From JAEUKH01 sp964447205 (GTDB lineage Bacteria; Myxococcota_A; Polyangia; Polyangiales; Ga0077539): DNA of 64,000 nt. The notes under the pieces were generated by a model, which made no database searches, was not told the DNA's origin, and saw only the letters and a list, made by a program, of their open reading frames with translations. The DNA lies in assembly GCA_964447205.1 (NCBI GenBank), contig CAYUSB010000021.1:74025-138024 (forward strand), in the 5' to 3' direction. The position numbers were made by a program, and so were the translations under genes. Of this stretch, positions 8,936 to 17,296 are shown piece by piece (positions within the stretch are counted from its first letter, which is position 1; every line of letters begins with the position of its first letter).

Positions 8936-9847
8936 GTGAAACTCACGAGATGGCATCGACCTCGACCCTCCGACAACCTTCCTGTGCTCCTAGCCTTCGT
9001 TGTTCTATCGGGATGCTCAAGAACAACAGTATCGACTTCGGCGGTGGATGTTCCGGCGCCGCCTCGGCGTGACACGGCATCGCGACGAGAGGCAGACATA
9101 ACCCGTGCACTTGGGAAGGATAAGAACCTCGATCGGTCTGACCTTAGCGGCGTGGACTTCAGCAACGCTCATCTTCCAGGCGCTGATTTCAGTGGGTTGA
9201 ACCTTCGCGGTGCGAACCTTCAGGGGGCCGATATAAGCAACGTAAACCTGAGTGGTGCCAACCTTCAAGGTGCAAATTTGCGGGGCGCAATCGTCAACGG
9301 CACGTCCTTTGGGAGTGCGAACTTGCAGCTTGCGGTATTTGCTAACGCGTCCATACGTGACGCCAATTTTAACGGCGCAGACCTGCGGAACGCAAACTTC
9401 GTCAGCGCGATCTTAACTAGCGCAAGCTTTGGTGGTGCAAATATGCGTGGAGCGAACTTCTCTGGGCTGGATCTGCGACATTCTAGTATTGCCAGGGCTC
9501 ATCTTAGTGGTGCCAACCTAAGTAGAACTATTCTGAGGGGTGTCAATCTTGAGCTAAGCGGGCTCGTGGGCACAGACCTTTCGCAGTCAGACATGAGACT
9601 GGCGATTCTGCGTTCTGCAAACTTGGTTGGAAGCAACCTGAGCGACGCGGATCTTCGGGGAGCAGATCTATCAATGTCAAGCCTGGGCAATGCTAACCTC
9701 TCTCGCGCAGACTTGCGCGGCACCAATCTGAGGGACGCGATTCTGCGTCGAGTGGAGCGCCGTGGGTTTGATGCAATACTTGTCGGTATTAGATTCGATC
9801 GGTCTACTCGTTGGCCTAGCGACCTCGATGGCGTATTTTCTCAGTAG
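8936..9847 (+). CDS. Pentapeptide-repeat lipoprotein
   Basis: The GTG at 8936 gives a short N-region, a hydrophobic stretch (LPVLLAFVVL) and a lipobox LSGC, so the protein is probably a lipoprotein. After residue 60 almost the whole protein is pentapeptide repeats of the A(D/N)Lxx type (for example LRGANLQGADISNVNLSGAN), which fold as a right-handed quadrilateral beta-helix. Base composition is clearly AT-richer than its neighbours and codon choice differs, suggesting transfer. Partner unknown. An in-frame ATG at 8921 is a possible alternative start. Confidence 0.8.
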   Translation: MKLTRWHRPRPSDNLPVLLAFVVLSGCSRTTVSTSAVDVPAPPRRDTASRREADITRALGKDKNLDRSDLSGVDFSNAHLPGADFSGLNLRGANLQGADISNVNLSGANLQGANLRGAIVNGTSFGSANLQLAVFANASIRDANFNGADLRNANFVSAILTSASFGGANMRGANFSGLDLRHSSIARAHLSGANLSRTILRGVNLELSGLVGTDLSQSDMRLAILRSANLVGSNLSDADLRGADLSMSSLGNANLSRADLRGTNLRDAILRRVERRGFDAILVGIRFDRSTRWPSDLDGVFSQ

Positions 9848-10261
9848 CCTGCTGCCGCTCGGCGCTCTCGGCGCGTGCGAGGAGGCTGGAGAGGGTGGGT
9901 GGGTCACCCGTCGCGGAGGCGGGCGACGCGAGCCTGAGCACGACCGCCAACACCGGGGATCTCGCGTGCGTTCGCATGGAGGGAGTAGACTACAGCGGTC
10001 GCCAAACACAAGGGGGCCTGCCGCGGGTTTCGGGTTGGTTCGTGCCGCAAGGCGAAGCCGGGGTGCTGTCTGTTGACATCAAGCAGGCAGATGAAGACGG
10101 CCGGTGGTGGGGTGCGCTCGCTGCGAGGGGAGTGCTCCACTGTACCCACCGCCGACTTCGCCTTGCAGCACGAACGGACCGGGAAACGCCCCCGTGGCCA
10201 CCCCGATTCTTCCTGCACCCGTCGCGGGTCTGGGAGTCAGCGCGTGGCCACCTGAACGGAC
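9848..10261. other. Intergenic region with palindromic repeat
   Basis: No credible gene is seen. The stretch separates two AT-richer, probably acquired, genes that converge on it, and it holds the inverted-repeat element at 10033-10180. Confidence 0.5.
10033..10180. repeat. Palindromic element with 28-bp inverted arms
   Basis: Arms at 10033-10060 and 10153-10180 are inverted copies matching at 24 of 28 positions, both containing TTCGTG, GCAAGGCGAAG and CGG. The inner right part (10105-10170) is related to 8288-8355 in the opposite orientation, so this is a dispersed family. It lies between convergent genes and may act as a terminator. Confidence 0.7.
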
Positions 10262-11185
10262 TCATCGACCAGAGAGCGAGTAATTAATCCTAATTGTCAA
10301 GAAGCCCTGGCGCATTTCAACTGCCTGCGGCGCGGCGGCCTGTCGGCGAACATCGAACACAATCATGACAGGGTTCAGCCGAATGTCTTCCAGCTGTCCT
10401 GAAACAGTGCACCGCAATCGATCGCCCTGCGCCAAGTCAAAATTCTTCCGCCATGACAAAGGATATCGCCTGCCAGACGATCCCCATGTATCGGTCACTT
10501 CACCAACCCAAATACTCTCTTCTCCCGACATGGAAGCGACGTCATTCAGCGAGCAGCTGATTCCAAGGCGAAGCGGCCGGTTGCCGAATGGCCAGTACCA
10601 AGGATGATTGCTGATGACACTGAGCTCGGTGAGCACAATCTCAGATGATATCGGTGGGACGAACTCGTACGGACGCTGGACTGGGGGCTCCGCCGTTAAA
10701 GAACGGTAGTCCACGAAAATCGGTGCGAGGTCACCAGTCGCTCGATATCTTGACTGGACTTCTTGTTCTCCCTGTGCAAATAACGCCTCTTCGGATACGG
10801 GAGAAAGTCCTCTTGCGTTGACCGAAAACTCAAGTCGGTTCCGTCGGGCCCAAGCATTGATCGAGCCGTTCAGGCCCAGCGCCGTCAAGGGGCCGGAGGA
10901 AAGAAGCTGTGACCGTACGCCTGCATGAAATGTCGAGGAGGGCGCCGAAAAGACAGTCTCATACATGCGTCCCCAATAGATTCGTCTGATGTACCAGGCA
11001 CCTGCGGTCGGTGCTTGTCTCGCGACCAACGCATCGTCAATTTCCCATATTTCGTCAACTTGGTACGCGCGAAAAGATCCGTAACGGTTCTCACTTTGAT
11101 AATGAACCGAAGCATTCGCAGGAAGGGCCGCTAGATCGGCCTGCACCTCGATCGAATTCGATTGAACTCGAAAGGCATGCTGCAT
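10262..11185 (-). CDS. Hypothetical protein, AT-richer island gene
   Basis: A 307-residue protein with no signal peptide and no domain I recognise. It is rich in aromatic and polar residues with beta-like character (AWYIRRIYWGRMYETVF, PWYWPFGNRPLRLGI). It follows the gene starting at 11601 after an 11-bp gap, so the two are probably co-transcribed. Both are AT-richer than the genome background, pointing to horizontal gain. Confidence 0.55.
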   Translation of the reverse strand: MQHAFRVQSNSIEVQADLAALPANASVHYQSENRYGSFRAYQVDEIWEIDDALVARQAPTAGAWYIRRIYWGRMYETVFSAPSSTFHAGVRSQLLSSGPLTALGLNGSINAWARRNRLEFSVNARGLSPVSEEALFAQGEQEVQSRYRATGDLAPIFVDYRSLTAEPPVQRPYEFVPPISSEIVLTELSVISNHPWYWPFGNRPLRLGISCSLNDVASMSGEESIWVGEVTDTWGSSGRRYPLSWRKNFDLAQGDRLRCTVSGQLEDIRLNPVMIVFDVRRQAAAPQAVEMRQGFLTIRINYSLSGR

Positions 11186-11196
11186 CTCACGATGCC

Positions 11197-11601
11197 TCAG
11201 CCGCCTGACATTTTCTTCCTCGTTCTCAAAATTGGGCTTCCGTCCAGCCCCGCCAAAATACGAAAATCTCGATCCAATGGAACGCCAAGGCTAGCTCGAC
11301 TGACCCACAACGGAGCGGTCGCCCTGACGTTCTCAAACCCATTGCCAGGCGCAATGCCTGCGGTAACTCCGCCATCTTCAGTCGCCGACCGACGACGAGG
11401 AAGATAGTCATCTGGAATGCCGGAAGTGCGGACGTTGTTTCTGTTTTGTGGAGTGACAGGCCGTGTTTCGGAGGGCGTATCATTGGCCGACACGTCATAC
11501 CTTGAGGGATGGGTTCGCTCGCAGAGTCGCTGGCCAACGGCGATGCCAATTAATCCGCCGATGAGCATCCCACCGACGATGTTTAGACATCCATCTCCCA
11601 T
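11197..11601 (-). CDS. Small hypothetical protein with N-terminal glycine-zipper-like membrane segment
   Basis: The start at 11601 (MGDGCLNIVGG) has GGAGG six bases upstream. The first 25 residues form a hydrophobic, glycine-rich helix (IVGGMLIGGLIGIAVGQ) like a single membrane anchor; the remaining 110 residues are polar and probably disordered. First gene of a two-gene unit with the one at 10262-11185. Family unknown. Confidence 0.5.
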   Translation of the reverse strand: MGDGCLNIVGGMLIGGLIGIAVGQRLCERTHPSRYDVSANDTPSETRPVTPQNRNNVRTSGIPDDYLPRRRSATEDGGVTAGIAPGNGFENVRATAPLWVSRASLGVPLDRDFRILAGLDGSPILRTRKKMSGG

Positions 11602-12073
11602 GCGGCCCTCCACATCGTCTTTTCCTCCTTCGCCTCGCTCCCTACACATGGCTGCCCTGAGCAGAGGCTAAATACAACAACGGGGAGCCCGAGTCAACCA
11701 CCATGCCCTGCATGGGGTTCGGGCCTCCCGAAGTCGGGGATCCTGGGCCTCCCGCCTAATCCCGACACCAGCAGGACTCCTCGAACACCCAAACTTCACC
11801 TCCACGGTCTTTTGGGCGGTCGCTTGTCGGGCTTAGTCACGAGGCCGGGATCCTGTCAACTCCATTTCGACCTTGTACTTTCGCGCTACCGCCGAGACCC
11901 AACGCGCTACCCGTCAGGCCCGACCACCCCTACCTCGGCTGCACCGCTCGACACGGCCCCACATCCGCTGCCTCCTGATGCCCCCTTGCGTTCCCCGTCC
12001 GGCCGGTGAGAGCCTCGTCTGACTGGCCGCTCGATGCACGTCGCACCGCGGGACCAGAGGGGAGACACACTGG
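11602..12073. other. Intergenic region between divergent genes
   Basis: No gene recognised. It should hold the divergent promoters of the genes at 11601 and 12074. A 10-bp direct repeat GGGCCTCCCG occurs at 11721 and 11745, 24 bp apart, which could be an operator but is unproven. Confidence 0.35.
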
Positions 12074-12805
12074 ATGGACACCTACAATGACAAAGTGAAG
12101 GGCCGCACCGCCATCGGCGAGGCGCTCCAGACGACCCATCGCGCCGTCGCGGCGGAGGTGGGCCTGCTCGACGAAGACCTTGACGTGATCGTCACCCAGG
12201 GCCGCACCGCCGCCCAGGCCGACGCCGACCAGAAGATGCAGCAGGCCGAACAGAGCGCCGACATCTCCCTCAAGGCCGCCGACATCGCCGACGTGCTCGA
12301 ACGAGAGACCGCGCTGCGGGCGCGGGTTCCGGCGGTGGTGGGCGACCTCGAAAGGGCCGGGCTGGCCCGCCTCGCCCTGGCCTTGCGGCGGGTGAGCTAC
12401 GAGCGGTTCCGCGTGCAGGAGTTGCAGCCCCCCTCCGACGCCCCGCCGCCTACCGACGAAGAGGCCGCAGAACTCAAGCGCCTCGCCCGGGTTCCGCGCG
12501 AAGACCACGCCACCCGTCTGGACGGCCTCGCCCGCTGGATCGACGCCGTGCGTGCCCCGGGTCGCGAGCCGATCGTCGAAGCCCTGGCCCGCCGCGGGAT
12601 CTCCGCCGACGCCCTCGCCGCCCTCGGGACCGACGCGCGCACCCTCTCGACCCAGGGCCGCAATGTGCGGCAGACGCTGGACGCGACAGCCCGCGAAGCC
12701 GCCGCCGTCGAATCCCAACGCACCCGCTGGAACGCCGTCCGCCGACTGGTTCGCCTCGCCGCCCGACGCGACCCGGCCCTCGCCGCGTTGCTCGCAGCCT
12801 GCTGA
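12074..12805 (+). CDS. Helix-rich hypothetical protein
   Basis: A 243-residue protein starting at an ATG 8 bases after GGGGAGA. It is predicted almost entirely helical, rich in Ala, Arg, Glu and Asp (HRAVAAEVGLLDEDLDVIV, AARRDPALAALLAAC), without signal or membrane segments. It has the same overall character as the minus-strand gene at 56553, but I do not claim homology. Family unknown. Confidence 0.6.
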   Translation: MDTYNDKVKGRTAIGEALQTTHRAVAAEVGLLDEDLDVIVTQGRTAAQADADQKMQQAEQSADISLKAADIADVLERETALRARVPAVVGDLERAGLARLALALRRVSYERFRVQELQPPSDAPPPTDEEAAELKRLARVPREDHATRLDGLARWIDAVRAPGREPIVEALARRGISADALAALGTDARTLSTQGRNVRQTLDATAREAAAVESQRTRWNAVRRLVRLAARRDPALAALLAAC

Positions 12806-12867
12806 CTCCGCGGGGCCGGGGCTGACGGGGTGGTTCCCACCGCTCCGAAAACGGCTGCTCAGCTTTT

Positions 12868-13045
12868 TACGATCACCTCAAGCGCCTCGGCGATCACCCT
12901 CCGCCCCGACATTTCCACCCCACGCCCTCCGGCGATCACCTCCCGGGTGCTGTCGTCGCCTGCGAGGGCCTCCGGGGATCACCTTGCGGCCTCCGGGGAT
13001 CACCTTCGGCCCCCCGGCGATCACCCAACAGCTTTCGGCGATCGC
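12868..13045. repeat. Cluster of GGCGATCACC-like short direct repeats
   Basis: At least seven copies of a 10- to 14-bp unit, TCGGCGATCACC or CCGGGGATCACC, occur at irregular spacing (first near 12887, last near 13038). No gene is open across it. A related GGCGATCATC is at 14660, beside the intact HipA-like gene. Confidence 0.6.
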
Positions 13046-13055
13046 TCACCCAATC

Positions 13056-13150
13056 GGACCTTTCAGCGTGGGCCCGGCGGGGAAGGGGGGCGGCCGCGTC
13101 GGGAAGCTCGTCGTCGTGGGTGAGGCCGTAGTTGCCCGCGTGGCCATCCC
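13056..13150 (-). pseudogene. Relic of a HipA-like gene 3' part
   Basis: Short segments reappear in the same order as in the intact HipA-like gene at 14710-15762: a TTTCAGCGTGGGC-like end, a CGGGGAAGG stretch, CAGCTCGTCGT-like DNA and a GTGAGGCCGTAGTTGCCCGC block. In the intact gene these lie across 14718-14980, so the relic has large internal deletions. It codes for nothing. Confidence 0.6.
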
Positions 13151-13176
13151 GATCGTCGCGACACCCACCGCGGGCC

Positions 13177-14607
13177 TCAGTGCCCGTTGAGAAACCCGAT
13201 GGCCTTGCCGTAGTGGTAGAGCTTCTGCAGGAAGTACTGCGCGATCTCTCCTACGCTGGTCTCCGCCCGCCACATGAACTCCAGGCGCACCGACTCGCCC
13301 CGGGTCGTACAAAACAGGTCGGTTGCGCGCGTGTAGGCGGCACCGAGTTCGACCTCGGATCGGTACGCGTCCACGAGCCCCAACTGCCGGAGACCCTCCC
13401 CGAAGAGGCGGTTGAGGCTGCCATCGTCGGTCTTCGCAAACTGCGTGAGCCTCGCAAACTCCTTGCGTCGGTCGTCCCCAGGTTTGGCGCCCACGGCGCG
13501 AGTCGTAACGGCCTCGCCGCGTAGGGCCCGCGCGAGCTGGCTCTCCCCCAAACGTCGCACCCCGTCCCCGGTGCGCTTCATCGGAACACCCGCTGCCGCG
13601 AGCCGCGTGCTGGTGGCGTCGTCGGCGAGGTCACGCACGAGCGCCATCGCGGTCATGAAGGGCACATACAGAATCCGCGCGTCGAACGAGCGTCCCAGAA
13701 TCCCCAGCTTGGCGGGGTAGCGCCGGAGGTCTTGCACGACGTTGGCATCGGTCGAGGCAAGGAGGCGGTCGACGTCGGCGCTGAAGTGCGCGCCGCTGGT
13801 GAGGGTCCCCACCGCGTCCTCGGGGTCGTTGCCCGCGACCACGACCACCCAGAGGTTGTAGCGTTCGCGTGCGGGGAGCAGGTTGAGGAGCGCGGTGCGG
13901 CTGCGGCGTTCCTCCTCCCGCAGGCTCTGCAGGAAGGCCCCGAGGGTGGGGGCCTGCTCCGCGAGTTCTGTCGCCCGCGTCTCGGTGACGCCCAGCGCGA
14001 TGAGCGAGGCCCCCTCGTTGAGGGCCTGCACGGTGCCCCGGGCGATGTCGACGTACTCCCGCTTGGGCGGCCCCTCGAAGCGGAGCCCCGCGGGATAGAT
14101 CCCGAGCAGGGCCTCGCCTCCAACCTGGGCGGCTTTGGCCAGGATGGTCTGGAGCACGGTCTCGCTGTTGGTGGGCCACACCACGAGGGAGTTGCGGCCC
14201 TCCCGCGTGCGCAGAAACTGGTTGATGGCATGCAGGGCCCGGTCGAGCTCGGCCTCGGTGGTGCTGTCCGCGGCCTCGCGTCCGGCCAGGACGATCACCC
14301 GAAGCCGATCGGCGGAGGCGTTGAGCTCCTCCAGGGCCTCGCCCACGGGCTGCTCGGGTGCGACCGCCAGGGTGCGGACCCCCTCCCGAAACAGCTTGAG
14401 GGTGTGGAGGAAGGTCGACTTGCCCGAACCCGACGCGCCCGACAGCACCAGGAAGGCGCCTTGGCCCGCGCCCTCCATGTCGTCGTAGATCTCGTCAAGG
14501 GCCGTCAGGGCCGCGGTGACCGGCCGCACGATGGACTGCAAGGCCTCGAAGCCCTCCGCGAGGTTCTGCAGGGCCTCGAAGCGATTGGGGAGCAGCACCT
14601 TGGCCAT
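13177..14607 (-). CDS. P-loop AAA-type ATPase of unknown function
   Basis: Start at ATG 14607 (MAKVLLPN); a TTG three codons earlier is possible. The 476-residue protein has a Walker A GASGSGKST at residues 57-65 after an amphipathic N-terminal helix region (FEALQNLAEGFEALQSIV). Probable Walker B or sensor strands are LRVIVLAGRE and YNLWVVVVAGNDPED. The C-terminal third resembles no catalytic domain I know and may bind a partner. It sits between a HipA relic and an intact HipA-like gene, which hints at an accessory or defence context, but its role is unknown. Confidence 0.65.
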   Translation of the reverse strand: MAKVLLPNRFEALQNLAEGFEALQSIVRPVTAALTALDEIYDDMEGAGQGAFLVLSGASGSGKSTFLHTLKLFREGVRTLAVAPEQPVGEALEELNASADRLRVIVLAGREAADSTTEAELDRALHAINQFLRTREGRNSLVVWPTNSETVLQTILAKAAQVGGEALLGIYPAGLRFEGPPKREYVDIARGTVQALNEGASLIALGVTETRATELAEQAPTLGAFLQSLREEERRSRTALLNLLPARERYNLWVVVVAGNDPEDAVGTLTSGAHFSADVDRLLASTDANVVQDLRRYPAKLGILGRSFDARILYVPFMTAMALVRDLADDATSTRLAAAGVPMKRTGDGVRRLGESQLARALRGEAVTTRAVGAKPGDDRRKEFARLTQFAKTDDGSLNRLFGEGLRQLGLVDAYRSEVELGAAYTRATDLFCTTRGESVRLEFMWRAETSVGEIAQYFLQKLYHYGKAIGFLNGH

Positions 14608-14709
14608 GGTGGGCAACCATACCCCATCTCCGCACCCCTTCCCGGGTCTCTGCGTCGGCGATCATCCCCCCGGGGCCCCGCGCCGACGCCCTGTCGCCCG
14701 GGGAGACGC

Positions 14710-15762
14710 TCACCCCAACGGACCTTCCAGCGTAGGCGCGGCGAGGCGCGTCCACAGGGCGACGAAGCCCGGCGACAGCGCAGGGTCGCGCCCGATGCGG
14801 GCGGCGAGGTCGCGTACGAGCCCGGCGGTGGCGGGGTCGGCCGCGGCGGGGAAGGGGGACGCAGCCGCATCCGGCAGCTCGTCGTGGCGGGGGGCGAGGG
14901 CCATGGGCGCGAGGTCGTACAGGGGCGCGAGGCGGTGGGCCCCGTTGTCGTCGAGGGTGAGGCCGTAGTTGCCCGCGTGGGTGTCGTTGTTGCCCATCGC
15001 GGCGGCGAAGGCGTGGGCCCGCACGAAGCCCGCGTAGCCGTCGGCCGAGAGCCACCCCTCGTCGCGCAGGGCCGCGGCGATGGAGGGCGCGTCGAGCAGC
15101 CCATACCGCCCCGCCCCCAGCCAGAACCACGTCACCGCCCCGCGCCTCCCTCCGCCCCGCAGCCGATCGTAGCGGTCGAGGGCGAGGAAGAGGCGGTCGT
15201 CGCGCGTGAGGATCCGGCCAGTGACCGCGTCGACTCCATGGGCTCGCAGGGTGTCGGCGGCGTGCAGCTCGACCCGCAGGATGTCGGCCCACCGCGGCCC
15301 GAACGGCGAGGACAGGGGCGGGGAGTACTTCACCAGCCAGCCGCTCCCGTCGGCGAGCCGGAGCGTAAACTTGGGGCGTTCGCCGCCGAGGGAGGACGCG
15401 CCGCCGAAGATGCTCGCCTGGTCTGGCCGATGGTACCGCGCGCGGCTCTCGTCGCCGAGGAGGAGGTTGCCGGCGAGGTCGTGCCCTGCCGTCGTCAAGG
15501 CGTTGACGAGGTCGTCATCGCGCGCCTCGACGAGGTTGCGGGGCAGCCGCAGGGCGGGGAAGGCGCGGCCGAATCGTTCGCCGAGGAAACCCGAGGGGGC
15601 CATGTCGACCAGGGCCCAGGGGATCGTTCCCTCCACGGGGTGCTCCCCAGAGCCCGCGAGGGGAAACCCGGGCGCGTCGAGCAGGAGCCGTCGGCCCGCG
15701 CGGTCCCAGGCCCCGAGGCGGTCGACGACGCCATCGTGGCGGACGCGGAACAGAGGCAACAC
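14710..15762 (-). CDS. HipA-like serine/threonine kinase (solo, YjjJ-like)
   Basis: A 350-residue HipA-fold kinase. Visible parts are a glycine loop SLGGERPKF (about 125-132), ATP-contacting K145 in WLVKYSPP, catalytic-loop GNNDTHAGN (257-265, Asp at 260) and the metal-binding LYDL motif (Asp at 283). The N-terminal HipA subdomain 1 is short. No HipB-type helix-turn-helix antitoxin gene adjoins it, so it resembles solo HipA proteins such as YjjJ. HipA kinases phosphorylate glutamyl-tRNA synthetase or other tRNA-linked targets to arrest growth; the target here is unknown. Confidence 0.8.
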   Translation of the reverse strand: MLPLFRVRHDGVVDRLGAWDRAGRRLLLDAPGFPLAGSGEHPVEGTIPWALVDMAPSGFLGERFGRAFPALRLPRNLVEARDDDLVNALTTAGHDLAGNLLLGDESRARYHRPDQASIFGGASSLGGERPKFTLRLADGSGWLVKYSPPLSSPFGPRWADILRVELHAADTLRAHGVDAVTGRILTRDDRLFLALDRYDRLRGGGRRGAVTWFWLGAGRYGLLDAPSIAAALRDEGWLSADGYAGFVRAHAFAAAMGNNDTHAGNYGLTLDDNGAHRLAPLYDLAPMALAPRHDELPDAAASPFPAAADPATAGLVRDLAARIGRDPALSPGFVALWTRLAAPTLEGPLG

Positions 15763-15795
15763 CCGGCAGAGTGTAGCCGCCGCAGTCCCGTCGTC

Positions 15796-16896
15796 CTACC
15801 CCCTCCAGCGCCAGACCACCACGCGCATCGCCCCCGCGTGCACGAGGGCCGTGTCGACCAGCCCCTCCGACCCCATGTGCCGCACGAGGTCCCCCCCATC
15901 GAGAACCCCGTCCCCGTTGCGGTCGGAGACCAGGGCCGCGATGTGGTCCCAGGCCCGGGGCAGGTCGTGGCCCGGGTCGTCGGCGTAGTCGATCGTCACA
16001 AGATCGCCCGGCTGCACCGACACCCCCCATCGCAACGCCACCGCCTCTCCCGAGGCGTCGCGGAGGCTGCCGTCGGCTTCGGCCCGGAGCACCCCCGTGC
16101 GGGCCGTCGCATACTGCCCGATCCCCGCCACGGAGGTGTACCCCACACTCCGCCGCCCCGAAGCCCGCAAGGCCCCCACCAGCACGTCCGCACAATCCGC
16201 CCCGGTGTACCGATCGCTCTGGTGCAGGGCGTCGGTGGGGCCGTTCGACCCGAACACGCTCGTGACGTGGAAGTACGTCCCGAGCCAGCCGAGGTAGGAG
16301 TCGTCGGCCCGGAAGCTCACCCGGGCCACCTCGGGGCGTAGTCCAAGGCGGTCGAGGGAGGTTCCGTCGGGGGTTCGGACGACCCGGCCGTCGGGAAGGG
16401 TGACCTCGGCTGCGAACCACGACGACCCCAGGCCCGCATGGACATCGCGGTCGGCCACGGGGGGCCGAGCCGCGGAGACGGTGAGGTCTTGCCCTGCGGG
16501 GCGATGGTCGGGGCTCGTGGCCAGCGGGAGGGTGTCGTACTCGAGGCGGTCGTAGCCGATCCAGCGGCCGTGCCGGGGGCCGAAGAGGCCGGCGTTGGAG
16601 AAGCTCCGAGTGCCGGGGTTGGGCGACGGGTGCACGCTGTGAAACCGATGCGGGAGCACCTGGAGCCAGCGCACCTGGGCCCCCTCCGGCGGGCGAACCC
16701 AACGGCTCCCTTCGCGCAGACGAACCGAGAGGGTGACGGGCTGACCGCGGCGAGCCTGGACAGGGCCCGCGTGCGGGGCGGGGTCGCCCGGACCCTGGGC
16801 ATACACAAGAGTCCGAAAGGGCTGGGCCGCAGCGGGGACCGACACGGCGAGGAGCCCGAGGGCCACGGAGAGAATGGCGCGGGAGAGGGGACGCAT
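15796..16896 (-). CDS. Secreted protein with NlpC/P60-like features
   Basis: The start at 16896 (MRPLSRAIL) begins a clear signal peptide with AAA-Q cleavage near residue 25. The 366-residue protein has a possible cysteine peptidase core in its last third: TGADCADVLVGAL with Cys, then DLVTIDYADDPGHDLP and RAWDHIAAL with His, as in NlpC/P60 or CHAP-type amidases. DRNGDGVLDGGD near the end looks like a calcium-binding loop. The catalytic assignment is by eye only. Confidence 0.5.
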   Translation of the reverse strand: MRPLSRAILSVALGLLAVSVPAAAQPFRTLVYAQGPGDPAPHAGPVQARRGQPVTLSVRLREGSRWVRPPEGAQVRWLQVLPHRFHSVHPSPNPGTRSFSNAGLFGPRHGRWIGYDRLEYDTLPLATSPDHRPAGQDLTVSAARPPVADRDVHAGLGSSWFAAEVTLPDGRVVRTPDGTSLDRLGLRPEVARVSFRADDSYLGWLGTYFHVTSVFGSNGPTDALHQSDRYTGADCADVLVGALRASGRRSVGYTSVAGIGQYATARTGVLRAEADGSLRDASGEAVALRWGVSVQPGDLVTIDYADDPGHDLPRAWDHIAALVSDRNGDGVLDGGDLVRHMGSEGLVDTALVHAGAMRVVVWRWRG

Positions 16897-16929
16897 CGAG
16901 GGAGTGAGACGCGCGGGGAAGGAGGGGGT

Positions 16930-17278
16930 TCGCTCATGAAGCCTTCGGGCTGGATCACCTCCAGCCGAGGGCAGACCAGGCGGGGACGGCCCGCTACGAG
17001 GTTGTCCCGATGTCGAGACGGCGGCAATAGGGCCCCGAAGACTGGTGGACTCAGGGGGATTGTAGGGATTCAGGGAAAACCAATGGGGAATCCCTCTCCC
17101 TCCGCGGCACACGGGTCACCAAACTCCCCTCTCCCTGGGGAGAGGGGATGCACGTTACACTGAAATCAATGGGGAGAGGGAATGTCCACCACGGATCCTC
17201 CTCCTTCCTGGAATCCTCTGTGGCCCCGCGGCCAACAAGCCCAAGAACCCCGGTCCAGCCCGAAGGCTTCATGAGCGA
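16930..17278. repeat. 349-bp non-coding element with perfect 25-bp terminal inverted repeats
   Basis: Termini 16930-16954 and 17254-17278 are perfect inverted copies (core CATGAAGCCTTCGGGCTGG). The interior has no gene; it contains a hairpin at 17126-17147 (CCCCTCTCC...GGAGAGGGG) and imperfect CCCTCTCCC/GGGAGAGGG arms at 17092 and 17171. The element fills the 400-bp gap between 16897 and 17296, just upstream of the secreted-protein gene. This is MITE-like architecture. Confidence 0.85.
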
Positions 17279-17296
17279 GGGGGTTCTCACGGGGGC

